Notes under the pieces: model-generated
Told to the model about the DNA's origin: nothing
The model's database searches: none
Seen by the model: only the letters and a program-made list of their open reading frames with translations
Source: Lunularia cruciata
Lineage: Eukaryota > Streptophyta > Marchantiopsida > Lunulariales > Lunulariaceae
Length of the DNA: 64,000 bases
Assembly (NCBI GenBank): GCA_948567375.1
Contig: OX419761.1
Span: 10,020,243-10,084,242, forward strand
Direction of reading: 5' to 3'
Made by a program: the position numbers and the translations under genes
In this document: positions 1 to 10,597 of the stretch, one piece after another
Numbering within the stretch: the stretch's first letter is position 1
Layout of the letters: every line of letters starts with the position of its first letter

Positions 1-643
1 AGGAGGAAAGGCCTCAAGAAGGATGTCCGGCTCCAAAAGAGGAATGGCCAGATCTTGCAGTGTTGTGAGTTGAAACAAGCTTGGAGAAGAAGAAGTGTGA
101 TCCCAAAGAAGCAAGTACCACTTCTTTGTCTTCCAAAAAGGAAAAAAGACTTTGGCCTAAATCAATCCTAATCGTAAAAGAAGAGAAAATCTTGGTCAAA
201 GCTAAAGCAAAGGCTTTACAAAAGGAAATTCAAGATTTGGTACAATGAACTTGAGAGATAAGTTTGGAGAAGGATCCAAAGACAAAGCCTCAAGGTTTTG
301 CTATAGACATCCAACCCAAAGTTGAATAATCTGATCCAAGCCAAGGTGAGTAAACCCAAAGTACCTTGGGCTTAGACCATCAGTACTCCGTTCACCATTT
401 AGAAGTAACCAAAGTAAGGTTGGAGAAGAGAGAAAACTCAAACCCAAAGACCAAGGTGAAGAAGGTGAAAATCAGAGGAGTACCACAATATGACATTGTA
501 GCAAATTTGACATCTACCTTGGCTAATATTGCATTTAAGCAATTGTGTGAGGACAACAAGCTATACAAGAAACAATTGAGTTTCAAATGATATATGGCAT
601 GCAATTCTTTCTTGGTCATTGCCCTAACTTTCTTGAAGCTGAA
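1..643 (+). pseudogene. Gypsy fragment F, gag/protease linker part
   Basis: Lysine-rich, broken reading frame. The best stretch (366-590) ends with a block reading YDIVANL, then ANIAFKQL, which resembles the segment just before the aspartic protease in plant Ty3/Gypsy polyproteins. Stops and frame changes occur upstream. The sequence is cut at 643 by family-A copy A1 and resumes at 4413, where protease-like coding follows. Assignment to Gypsy is by motif resemblance only; no zinc knuckle is visible in this part. Confidence 0.5.
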
Positions 644-1051
644 TGTGGTACCTACATTTTTTTTTAAATTTATGAAGAAGAAGTGTACAGATGAAGTCGT
701 ATTGTGCCTGTATGGCATCAGAAGGCAAAGAATTGTGTCTTTGAGTTGTAACCCAGGGTTAAGTGACTTCGTGTCAGAAGACAAAGTACTTGGATTGGTC
801 TTGTCAGCATTCAACCCAAAGTAAGGAGACTTTGTCTTGAGGATGCTCAACTCGAGGCGAGAATAGTGTAACAACTTTCCTTTGGGGTTGGACATTCAAG
901 AAGGTACCGCACATAAAAATAGCTGGCCTATGAGCGGGGGAAATTTGACACTAACAAGAGCATGCAAAAGGTGTGATTTCTCATTAGAAGCTCAAAGTGA
1001 AGAAAGATTGAGGAGATATGCCACTATAAAATTTGGGATAGAGACAAAGAG

Positions 1052-3613
1052 ATGACAAGTTATTTCCCATTGCCATTAAGGAGTCTTCTTGAGGGAGATT
1101 GGGGAAAAGGGAGTGTAGTAAGAGATGCGCTTGTGCATCAAGAGGAAGTCAGGAGAGTTAGTCCGGGTGTCAGGTGGAAGAATAGTCACCAACCCAAAGT
1201 GGAAGAGAGTAAGATAGGAGGTAGAAAGAAGAACTCAGAATTTGTAGTGAGAAATCATGCAATTTGGAGGTTAGATGTGATTACAAGAATCAAAGTCTTG
1301 AGCAGGCTTTGGATCACATTTCTAGTATGGAATTAGAATCTTAGTTTTCCAAGTTTCATGACCAAGATCATTGAGAGTAAGTGTCTAGACAAACCTGAAG
1401 CATAGGGTAAGAGAGGAAATCCAGCTTGATGGACTTAGTCGGATTGGAGGTTAGTATTCAAAAGAGAGGCGGGTGAGGAGTAGGGAGTCACATTCTTGGA
1501 GAGAGGAGAGGTAGCTGAAGTAACCCAAGAAGTGCGAGATGCCTTTTCTTCAAAATGCCCAAAGAATGGGTATAAGGTTGAGAGCTAAAAAACCCTATCC
1601 GGAGAGGCATCATAGGAGCAATGATGGCTATCTTCAAGCGGAGTGAACCACTTATGTGATGAAACATCAAGTAGTATTTTTCCATAAGATGTTTGTAGGG
1701 GAACCAATCAATTGTGCAAAGTGATTTCATCAGCGCACAAGAAAAATGGTGAGGGGTAAGTCACCTCCACACTACATTGTGTTGTTTATAGCCTTCTTTT
1801 ATTTGGGATTGAATCTGTTGAATGTGGCAGAACAACACAAGATGGTGTCACATTTCCATCCCAACTTAAGGAGAGATGTTGATACGGAGGAGCAACAATA
1901 CATTCTTTAGATCAGGAGGAGTGATGAGTACTATGCACAGATGGGGCAGAGCATGTGGTTGGCGGTGAATGCTCCAAAGTCAAAGAAAAAGAGTTGACTA
2001 GAAGAAGAAGTAGTGGCGACGAGGCCTCAAAAGACCAGGAAGTGAATCCAAAGAAGGATCTAGTGGTAATTGCATTATTGGGAGAATAATCAGAGGGGGA
2101 AGTCGAGTACAAGTCAGAAGACTCAGAGAGAGAGGAAGAACCCAAACTCATGTTGCAGAGTGGTGAAGCAATTAGCGAGAGTGAAGATGAGTAGAGATGC
2201 AGCCAATACCAGAGGAAGGAGAGGGAAAGTTGGAGATGGTAGAAGAAGATAACCCAAAGGAAGAAGACAAAGTTCTAGAGAAAGTGGAGAAGAAGGTTAT
2301 CATTCAGAGAGGTGTCTGCTCTTGAAGAAAAGTGATGTATGAGGTGGGACCAAGTAGAAGAAGAGAAATGGAAAGTGGAACTTTGGAGAGCAAGGAACCC
2401 ATTCCAATCAGGCAACTTTGGCTGAGGAGAAGAGTGTCAGGTAATGAAGAAGCAAAGAAGGAGAAAAGCCCACAAGCAATAGTCAATTAGAGTGGAGTGG
2501 AGTATCTATGCAAGATTGTATGCCCGTTGCTAATAAAGCTGGTAGAGAGGAAGAAAGAGACGTAGTCGGAGTGTTTGGAGGTAAAGACTATATTGCAGGT
2601 GTTGGCAAGATTAGAAGAAGAGAACTTGGAGTTGAAGGAGAGTATAACCCAAGGAGAGGAGCAAAAAGGAGGTACTACAAGTAGATGTAGTAGTATAGAA
2701 TCAAGTAATTGAGAACTAAAAGAGAGAAGTGGGAAGTAGAGAGAAAATAATAGAGCAAAATGGTATAGCTAGGGAAAGACTGATAGCTGAGTATGAAATC
2801 TTGAAACAACAATTTACTGATTCTCAATTTGGGATCATCCATGCTATGGCAAGAGTAGCAGAGTAGAAGCAAGAGCTCAGTAGAGTGATGCAAAGTGTAG
2901 AAGAGATGAAGCAGCTCTGGCAAAGAGAGTTAACAGTGAGGTATAAAGAAGAAAGATTGAGAGAGTTACTTTGGAATTTGGAAGAGAAGGTAGTGTAGAA
3001 AGAAAAGGAGAAGGAGACTCTGAAGGCCAAATTTGAGGTAGAGCTAGCAATGTACTAAGAAAATTGACATGCAGATTGGGAACATGAGAGAAGAATGAGG
3101 CTTGAGCCATTGAAGGAGATAGTAGTGAAGATGAATGTGATGTTGAGTACAAAAGCCAATGTAAGGATTGAAGAAACAAGATTGCATGAGTTAAGATTGT
3201 TGGTGTAGGAGATGAGGAGAAGAAATGTGAAAAATAAGGACTTGAATGCTTTGCTGATTAGTCTCAAAACTCGTGTAGATAGGAAGATATTGGGAGTGAA
3301 AGATAATATCACGATTAGATTAGATTCAGTTAAGTTAGAAATAGATAAAATTTAGAAGGATGTGAGAGCAAAATGCAAGTAGAAGAGATAGGAGTACAAA
3401 TATCTTTGGAGTTGCCATTGGAGATATTAGAGAAAGGTGTGTTGTAGGGAGAAGATGTGTGTAGATTGGCCATGATCAGAATTGTAGTTCAGAGTGAAGA
3501 GGTGTTAGACTTGGTAGAAGATTTAGTAGTTGTGAAACCCAAGGATACAATAGTATGTGAGGTAACTTTGGGTTTGGAAGCCGAGGAAGAAGTAGACATC
3601 GGATCGGAGTAGT
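1052..3613 (+). pseudogene. Family-A ORF relic in A1
   Basis: Decayed copy of the family-A protein. The conserved N-terminal block is readable around 1240-1340 (AIWRLDV, then WITFLVWN). Further on come the YFHP-like and QQYI blocks (1850-1920), the acidic linker, and the coiled-coil part with AWQREL-type and RLEEARLHELK-type heptads (2560-3300). The C-terminal tail ends near 3612. There are many stops, including TGA at the GNPA-Arg site (about 1425). The function of the intact protein is unknown. Confidence 0.65.
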
Positions 3614-4412
3614 AACAATTTTGAGATTTGAAGAGGCAGATATGAAGAGATGCATTGTCATTTCAGATCTACAAGTTGTTAGAGTTGTTAGGAAGCAATT
3701 TAGGAAGTTAGTTAATTGTTGAAGTGCTTTGCTTATTTAAAGGAGGCATTTACAATGTGATGTTGTTCAGTACTCATAATTTCTGAGAATAGATAAAGCA
3801 AAGTGTTGTGAAGCAGTGCTCGTTGCTTGAGCTTAATTCAGAGTATAAGTGTTGTGTGTGTGCTTGTGAGTGTTTGGAGAATTCTGAATTGCAAGTCAAT
3901 GTGATTGTTGGATGTTAGATTCCGTAGCCTTGACCTTCATTCTATGTGTTTGATCTTGAGTGACATGCAATTAGAGCAATGCCTTGACAAATCTTAGAGG
4001 AACTGTAATGTTGGTAGTATTTTGCAGTTGTGGCTGTAGTGTATTGTTGATGTGAAGCAATTTTGATCAAGGGAGTTGTACCTTCAGTGAAGGGATGGAA
4101 CACAATTCTGAGGTGAAGTCATTTTGTGGTGAAGTGCCATTTTTGGGAGAGATTGACTCATTACAATCAAGATTGTTTGGAAAACTTTGAAAGATATGTG
4201 ATTAAGGGTGATATTATTGTTGTGAGAAGACTATGAGTCAATACTTGTTACTCTCTTTTGGGTGTGGTTTTTACCTGAGAGATTAAAGAAGAACTCAAGA
4301 AAACTAATTTGGTTACTTTGCTTTGTATTTGGACATTTCTGGCCAGTATCTCTATGGAGACAAATTGTACTTACATGATTACCACAAAAGTGATATTTGC
4401 TGAGTTGTCACA
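3614..4412 (+). promoter_or_regulatory. Family-A 3' terminal domain of A1 (TATA box to end)
   Basis: Non-coding segment shared by nearly all family-A copies. TATTTAA (3734-3740) is followed after about 50 bp by a GT-rich stretch, then a conserved block near 3980-4030 and a block near 4250-4290. It ends with the terminal signature (ATTACC, AAAAGTGATATTTG, TTGTCACA). If family A is an LTR, this would be the R/U5 part, with transcription starting just after the TATA box; that is an inference. Confidence 0.5.
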
Positions 4413-5014
4413 CTAAAAGAAGATTTGGGATCTCTTGAGGTAGATACATAGATTATAGATTGCATCATTGCATTGGTATCCATTGTTTTGGGTTCTAGTA
4501 TGAACGTCATGATAGAGGATACCACACATCAATTAGGTATCACACATTTGAATCCTTACCCCAAATTTTGAAGTTTGCGGATCAGACCAAGAGATGACCT
4601 TTAGGCATGTTGTTTAACATCACTATGATCATTGGTGGAGTGCCATTCAAATTGAACTACATTGTGTTCAGACCACTGACCAAAACTTGTTATCTATTGT
4701 GGATTGGAAGACCTTGGTTGTATAGTTTTCAAGTTGTTGTGGCATCAATAAAAGTGGAGCATCAAGGACATCTCATCCAAAGACCAAAAACTAGTGATGG
4801 TGAGTTGGACAAAGGTTCCGCACCTTAGGGAAACCATTTTGTTAGAAAACAAAGATGAATCCAAATATTCATCATCTTCATCTTCCAAAGAATCAGATGA
4901 AGAAGTCCAAGTCAATTACTTGGAATGCTAGAAGGTAGAGGTCAAAGATGAAGACCTATATGACATTGCCTCAAAGTGAAAATGATTTGAAAGAAGGGGG
5001 TTTGAACTCTGTCC
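4413..5014 (+). pseudogene. Gypsy fragment F, aspartic-protease-linked part
   Basis: Continuation of the element interrupted by A1. The clearest stretch, 4607-4828, reads PLTKTCYLLWIGRPWLY, which matches the Gypsy polyprotein region after the protease active site (consensus TYPLLLGRPWLY). An acidic region follows (about 4850-5000) with the QSEN-like motif typical of the protease-RT linker. The active-site DSG itself is not recognisable. Stops and shifts show it is dead. It ends abruptly at the LTR of element C at 5015. Confidence 0.6.
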
Positions 5015-5706
5015 TGTAACACTCATTTGTGCATGTGTATGGTATTGTGATATTTAGCTTGGTATTACAAGTACTTAAGAGATATTATTTATATATAGAT
5101 AAAGGATGGTTCTATATTAGTCATGGTTAGCTAAAGTTAGTCATAGCTAAGATAGAGGGGACCTTACTTTAGAGGAAGTAGAAAAGATGAGCACCACTAT
5201 TTTGGATTTTAGTGTGTTTACTTGGTATTATTCCTAGGTGTTTGGCTTTGAGGAAAGAGTTGAGAACTCTTGGGCCTGCAAGCCTTTTTGTTTTGGATTC
5301 TTCTTTAGTCCAAGGATAGCCCATGTGAAGGAATCCTTGACTTAGTGGTTGGGTCAAGATAAGACCACATGCTTAGGGGAATATGCCCATGTGAATGGAT
5401 ATTCCTTTCTACTTTTTGACTTTACTTGACTTTTAGTCTAGTAACTTGAGTTACTACGGTAATTAGTAACTTTGGTATGTAACTATTTCACAAGTATATA
5501 AGCAAGGGGTGAGGAGGTACTCATCATCCTTTCATTTGCAACTATCTCTCTCTCATTGAGTTCTCTAGTGAGCAATGTCTTGAGTCTTGGAGTGTTAGCC
5601 TTGGAGGAGTATGATGGAGTTCGGGTTCCTTGCCTTCTTAGTCCATGGTGCGCTACCATAATAGCCATCAGAGGTTCATCTTGAGTGAGAGACAGGCCGG
5701 CTCACA
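5015..5706 (+). mobile_element. 5' LTR of Gypsy element C
   Basis: Starts TGTAACACTC and ends GGCTCACA (TG...CA), about 692 bp. A TATA-like TATATAAGCAAGG lies near 5495-5510. It is followed at once by a primer-binding-like sequence. The 3' LTR is missing because the element is cut at about 8848, so LTR identity cannot be used to date it. Confidence 0.7.
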
Positions 5707-5730
5707 ATTTTGGTTCCGTTGCCGAGATCT
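5707..5730 (+). other. Primer-binding-site-like sequence of element C
   Basis: The sequence TTGGTTCCGTTGCCGAGA follows the LTR end by about 3 bp. It is very close to the TGGCGCCGTTGCCGGGGA leader found just after the 5' LTR in many plant Tat/Athila-type Gypsy elements, so it most likely marks minus-strand priming. The exact tRNA was not determined. Confidence 0.55.
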
Positions 5731-6622
5731 CTCTAGAGGGCAAGATAATGTTCCGCGTTCAATTCTACATTAGGCAGAAGGAGGCTATGAGAGCTCACTT
5801 GGAGAGAACATTAGGAGAGAAGAGGGCTGAACTTATGTTAGAGAACCAAGATCCATTTGTATACCTTGTAGTTCATTATGATGTCTTTGAGGTGATTTTG
5901 TACATCTTGTACACATGAGAGGAATTGGAGAGATTGTGTGAGGTGGATTGCAGATTTTGGGGATTGAGGTGATTTTGGGCAAAATCTCAAGTTTGAGATC
6001 TGGACTTGAGATTTCTACACATGATAGCTTGGGTTATGTTTCAGTTAGCACACTTAAAATTATTGTGAGAGCTTCTATGCGCACTGGGCTAGAATTTTTG
6101 AAAGTTGATAGGGTAAAGTGCTCCTGCAACTTCATGCTCTCTGGAAAACTGTACAGAGTCTGCCATTTCTTCAATTTTTAGTGAATTGTCCTGAAAATTT
6201 CCAAGAAAATTCAGTGCATTGTACCCTACTTGCCGCCACAAAAATTAGAGAGAGATCTTTCTTGCGCAAGGAGAAATTAGTTTTTGAAAGGAAGGGGGTG
6301 GTTTTCAGATCAAATCTGAAATATGGATGCTGAATAGAAAGGTGTTTAGGCCAAATGGCTAAATGAAAAGATCTGAAATTTTGCAGAGAGAGATACCTTA
6401 GAGTTGTGATCAAGTGTGGAAAATTTCACAGGACTGTGACATAGTTGTTGGGAGATTTGAGTGACATTGTGAGGAAGGGTCAATTCTGCAGAGTGGAGAT
6501 CTCATGCATGAGGAGTTTGAGATCAACAAAAAGCATATTTGAGTGTTTAGATTCATCTTGGGAACATGGAGGGTCATCAAGAGTGGAAATTGAGATAATG
6601 CAAGGTTCCCCAAGGGTTTGAG
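5731..6622 (+). other. Leader region of element C, largely non-coding
   Basis: About 0.9 kb between the LTR and the first convincing ORF. A short charged reading frame (to 5918) contains EKRAELMLENQDP but resembles nothing I can name. The rest is AT-rich with short frames on both strands. From about 6400 the plus-strand frame begins to look like the upstream part of the zinc-knuckle ORF (FRFILGTW), broken by stops. Confidence 0.4.
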
Positions 6623-7039
6623 GTGATTGTAGGGGTGGATTTGAGGAAAAGAGAGTTTACAATAGAATTTGAAGAGAGTGTTGAGAGGATCCAAAAACCT
6701 ACACCACTTGGAGGAAAGAGTGAGTCTAAGTGCTTTCTGTGTGAAGAGAAGGGACATAAGGCAAGTTCATGTCCATTGACCTTTGAGAGCAAGAGATTGA
6801 GGGAAAGGAGAGGCTTACTTGACTTGGGTTTGCATTTTGGACCTTCTTCACCAAGATTGGGAGGGAGAAGATCTAAGACCAAGGAGTTGTGTGAGGTTTG
6901 TGGAGTGGAAGGACTTCCAAAAGGACATGAGTGTAGTGGAGTAAAAGCACTTTTGGAAACTTTGGTGAAGGATCTTGGAGAGAGTCTTAGTAGAGCTACA
7001 GAAATACTACCACCTTCATCAGCTAGTTCTCAAGATTAG
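6623..7039 (+). CDS. Zinc-knuckle protein ORF1 of element C (probably 5'-broken)
   Basis: A 138-codon frame. Around residues 37-50 it has a perfect CCHC zinc knuckle, CFLCEEKGHKASSC (CX2CX4HX4C), preceded by VGVDLRKREFTIEFE. A second cysteine/histidine cluster (CEVCGVEG...GHEC) lies around residues 92-107. The layout recalls DUF4283-type nucleic-acid-binding proteins with a C-terminal knuckle. The preceding frame (about 6400-6620) appears to continue it through stops, so this is probably the C-terminal part of a longer protein. It sits 230 bp before the canonical gag and would be an additional RNA-binding protein; family assignment is tentative. Confidence 0.55.
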   Translation: MIVGVDLRKREFTIEFEESVERIQKPTPLGGKSESKCFLCEEKGHKASSCPLTFESKRLRERRGLLDLGLHFGPSSPRLGGRRSKTKELCEVCGVEGLPKGHECSGVKALLETLVKDLGESLSRATEILPPSSASSQD

Positions 7040-7271
7040 TGATGGAGATAATCTTTCAACTTATGGATAAACTATCCATGAGAGTTAGATTAATATGCAC
7101 TCTAGAATTTGATGTTGCTATAGAAATCTTGGAGCAACCTGAACCTTTTGTGTTCCCTAGAGTGGATTATTCTCAGATGGTATTAGTCATGTATACACTT
7201 TATTAGTAATAGAGTGAGAGGAAAGAAAAGAGAAAAAAAATTGAGAGAAAGAAAGATAGTGAGAGGTTAAG

Positions 7272-8186
7272 ATGGGGAAACTTCCGGTTTTCTTTGGCAA
7301 GGATGGAGAAGATGTGGAGGCCTTTGTGAGAGACTTCAAGAGAGCTTGCATAGGAAACAATGAGAGGAAGAAGAATGAGTGGGCCTCATTATTACCAGAT
7401 TTCTTTGAGGATGCAGCACTTACATGGTATGAGTCAGAATACCAAAAGAGAGAGAGGAGAGATGGGGAAGAGGAGTCTTGGGAGACTTTAACTTCAACAC
7501 TCATTGAGAACTTTCTTCCTGATGAGAGTTATGAGAGATTGATGAGTGAGGTTACATTTCTCAAGCAAGGAGATGGAGAGAAAGTGAGAGTCTATGTGGA
7601 AAGAGTGGAAAAGTTGGAGTCCAGATTTGCATAGTGTTGAGGAAGGGTGGGGATGATGTGGAGACTACAATGATTGGCATACAATGTGGGAGGGTTGAGA
7701 CCACAAATTAGAAGCAAGGTGAGATATGAGAAACCTTCTTCCAAGGTTGAAGCTATCAAGATCGCAATTCGTATGGAGGAGAGTTTGGAAGGGGATGAGA
7801 GTGATTTGGTGGTGAAGGAGGTTATGCATCCTCCTCAAGGCTACAAGTATGGTGGAACTTCTGATACTTTGGTGGCAAGGGTTGCACCACAAGTAGTAGT
7901 TGCTCCAATTCTTGCACCTCCACCAAAAGATCCACTCCAAACCATCACAGAACAACTTGCGGATCTCAAGATCAATGAGGTGCAACTATGGGAGAAGAGA
8001 GACGTGGATCAGAATATAGGGAGAGGACCTAGGAGTTATGGAAACTATCCATATAGAGGAGACCAACCAGCCAACAATTTCAATGATAGAAATTGTTTTG
8101 GTTGTGGAGGAAGAGGCCATATCCAAAGGAATTGCCCAAATTCCACTTACTATAGAGGAAGAGGTTATGAGGAAAGAGGGAAGTAG
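7272..8186 (+). pseudogene. Gag polyprotein of element C (one frameshift)
   Basis: The first frame (7272-7634) reads GEDVEAFVRDFKRAC, ALTWYESEYQ and FLPDESYERL, the retrotransposon gag domain pattern. After a stop/frame change at about 7634-7674 the second frame (7674-8186) continues with MAYNVGGLRPQIRSKV and ends in a CCHC knuckle, CFGCGGRGHIQRNC (CX2CX4HX4C). Together about 300 residues, the usual gag size. Gag would form the cytoplasmic particle and package element RNA. Because the protease frame downstream is open, this is the best-preserved coding region of the window. Confidence 0.75.
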
Positions 8187-8848
8187 TGAAACCCAAGTGG
8201 CTCCTAATCCCAACAAAGGTAAGGAGATAGCATCCATAGATGTGGTTGAGAGCAAGTACGAGAAGGGAGAGTGCTCAAACTCCAAGGGTCTTAATTTGGA
8301 GTTTTTGGCACAAGAGAAGAAGAGAGCTCATTTTGCAGAGGATGTTCACTCTTCTCAAGGATTTACTTCAAGCAAGGATACTCCTATGTCTACTAGGAGC
8401 ACTTGCACCTCAACACCATCAACAACAAAGACTCCAAGGAAGAAGTTGGGGATGGAGGACTTCTTGATCTCAAAGCAACAATGGAACTACAATGTGTTGG
8501 AGGATGTTGGTAGTCATAAGGCTAACATCACAGTTGGCCAGTTAATTGCTTTGAACCCTACCTTGAGAAAGGAGCTTAGAGGTGGTTTGAGTTCTACAAG
8601 GAGCAAGAAGAAGAAGAAGGCAAAAGCTCCAGTATCAATGGAGGTGGTGGATGCCAAGCCAGCACCATGGGAGGCTTGTGAATATGCCTCCAAGATTGAT
8701 GTGAGAGTGAATGGTCACAACATCAAGGATGCATTGGTTGATGGAGGATCAGCAGTGAATGCCATGTTAGAAAGGTTGATGAAGAAGTTGGGTATGATAC
8801 GCTCAAGACCTTCAACATTTGTGGTGAGCATGGCAAACAAGCAACAAA
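8187..8848 (+). pseudogene. Protease region of element C, truncated
   Basis: Open frame, +1 relative to gag, overlapping the gag end and continuing to the junction with family A. It holds a basic/acidic linker, the block ITVGQLIALNPTLRKEL (protease-proximal), and then ALVDGGSAVNAM with the presumed catalytic Asp codon at 8740-8742. Here the motif is D-G-G rather than D-S/T-G, a variant I would want checked. The frame stops within 30 codons of the flap region because the element is cut and fused to A2. RT, RNase H and integrase of C are absent. Confidence 0.65.
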
Positions 8849-10223
8849 GATGAGCTGAAGATGTACCGCAAAGAGTTGAAGGTAGAGCGCTCTCGAGGAT
8901 ATGAGTCGAAATCAGTAGGAGAAGTTGCAGGGAAGTTGAGAGCAATCTTGAGCATGGAGGGTGAAGAGAGGTTGGAAGAAGCCCGTCTACATGAGATGAA
9001 GTTGCTTGTGCAGGAAACTTGGAAGAGAAAAGCCAAAGATGTAGATATGGACACGTTGCTGATCCAATTGAGGGAGCGGGTAGACCAGAAGATGTTAGAA
9101 GTAGAAGACAATGTTAGTCTTAGATTAGATTTAGTCAATTTGGAGTTAGAGAAAATTAGGAATAGTGTGACAGCGGATAGGAAATCCAATGTTGCAGAAG
9201 TAGGAATTCAAGTGTCATCGGACTTGTTATTTGACACATTAGAGAAGAGTGGGTTAGGAAATAAAGAGTTAGATAAGTCACTCCTTACTGCAATTGTAGT
9301 TCCTAGTGTAGAAGTAGTAGAATTAGTGTAGGAATTGGTAGAATTAGCTATACCCAAAGAAGGAGAAGTAGTAGGAAGATCATTGGGTTTGGAAGCAGAT
9401 GATGAGGTAGACATTGGATCGGGGTAGTATAGTTTTGAGATAGGAAGAGGTAGATATGAAGAGATGGATTGTTAGTTTAGATCTACAGGTAGGAAAATAT
9501 GTTAGGAAGCGGTGCATAAGTAGGAAGAACTGCCGTTTGCTTCAGTATTTAAGGGGAGCATTTGCAGTATTATGTTGTTCAGTATTCAAATTTCTGAAGT
9601 TAGATAAAGCAAAGTGCTTTTTTCAGTGCTCCTCGCTTGAGCTTAATTCCGATTGTCAATTCCGTGTTTGTGTTTGTGAGTGTGTGGAGAATTCTGAAGT
9701 GCAAGTCAGTGTGTCTGTGGATGTTGGATTCTATAGCCTTGATCTTCATTCTGTGTGTTTGATCTTGAGTGAAGTGCATCGGAGCAATGCCTTGACAGAT
9801 CTGAGAGGAATTGTAGTGTTGGTAGTATTCTGCATTTTTTAGTGCAACACAAAGTTGATGTGAAGCAATTTCAATCAAGGAAGTTGTGCCTTTAGTGGAG
9901 GGGTGGAACACAATTCTAAGGCAAAATTGTTCTTCATAGTGAAATGTCATCTTTGGGAGAATCTGAATCATCACAATCAAGAGTTGTTTGGACAGAATTT
10001 GCTATGTTGTGATTATGAGTATGTAGTCGTGACAAGTTGTCTAGATTATGAGCTTGTTACTCTCTTATGGGTGTAGTTTCTACCTAAGAGATTAAAGAAG
10101 CAATTAAGAAGAACTACAAGTTACTATTTGACTTTGTATTTGACCAATTCTGAATCGTATCTTTGTGGGAACAAACTTTACTTACACGATTACCGCAAAA
10201 GTGATATTTGCCGGGTTGTCACA
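8849..10223 (+). mobile_element. Family-A fragment A2 (5'-truncated)
   Basis: Begins inside the coiled-coil segment of the family-A ORF (…DELKMYRKELKVERS) directly after element-C protease sequence, and runs to the normal family end TTGTCACA at 10223. It contains TATTTAA (9546-9552) and the full terminal domain. The left end is a recombination or deletion breakpoint, not a transposition end. Confidence 0.75.
8861..9426 (+). pseudogene. C-terminal part of family-A ORF in A2
   Basis: About 156 codons open, then one stop at about 9331, then the family tail to 9426. It shows the conserved order ERSRGYES, RLEEARLHE, VQETWKRKAKDVDM, LRLDLVNLELEKIR and DTLEKSGLGNK. Mostly charged and helical, predicted coiled coil. 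It is among the least-decayed copies of this domain, which suggests a younger insertion or late capture. Confidence 0.65.
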
Positions 10224-10597
10224 CTATCCAAGCCTTTCTTTCAAAAATTCTCCTTTTGTCTCTCTCCTATTCAGGCCTGTCTCTTTGAAATTCTCCTCTC
10301 ATTCAAGCCCTATTTGCTCAAAGCTTGTCTGTTCAGGCCCTATTTGCTCGAGAACTCTCCTTCTCTTTGTTCCTTCCTGTTCAGGCCTTCTCCTCAAAGC
10401 AGAGGCCTCTCTTTGCTCAGGCCTCTATTACAGCCAAGCCTTCACATTGATTGTTCTTCCTTGCTGTTCCCGCACAACCCTAAGCCTCTCTCCAGTTTTC
10501 TTGTACAGCAGGCACTCTTTCTTTCTCAAAACCCCTACACAGGCCTTTGCTCTCTCAAAATTTTCCTTCTCCCTTCTTGTCATTGTCTAGGTCTTCC
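10224..10597 (+). mobile_element. Family-B copy B1, left piece (CT-rich)
   Basis: Pyrimidine-rich sequence of short TTC/CTC runs with no credible gene; long frames across it are low-complexity. It ends with CTTCC (10593-10597), the TSD of A3, and continues after A3 at 13600. The natural 5' part of family B (compare B2 and B3) is missing here. Confidence 0.5.

Larger units (their letters stand above)
644..4412 (+). mobile_element. Family-A element, copy A1 (full length, 3.77 kb)
   Basis: Starts TGTGGTACCTACA and ends TTGTCACA. The flanks CTGAA (639-643) and CTAAA (4413-4417) are a probable 5-bp TSD with one mismatch. It contains a first TATA box (TATAAA, 1025-1030), the ORF relic, a second TATA box (TATTTAA, 3734-3740) and the conserved terminal region with the family signature near 4378-4412. 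It interrupts Gypsy fragment F. TG...CA ends with a 5-bp TSD fit an LTR-type integration product, but the two ends do not repeat each other, so it could be a giant solo LTR or a terminal-repeat-less element. Confidence 0.8.

Noticed and set aside
366-824. Short ORFs at the left end as host gene exons
   Set aside because: Sequence matches the gag-protease linker style of Gypsy elements and continues into protease-like coding after A1.
644-4412. Family A as a cut-and-paste DNA transposon with terminal inverted repeats
   Set aside because: Ends match only over TGTG/CACA and a few bases (TGTGGTACCC versus TGTGACAACCC), and no transposase motif is visible. Not fully excluded; the 5-bp TSD with TG...CA favours LTR-type integration.
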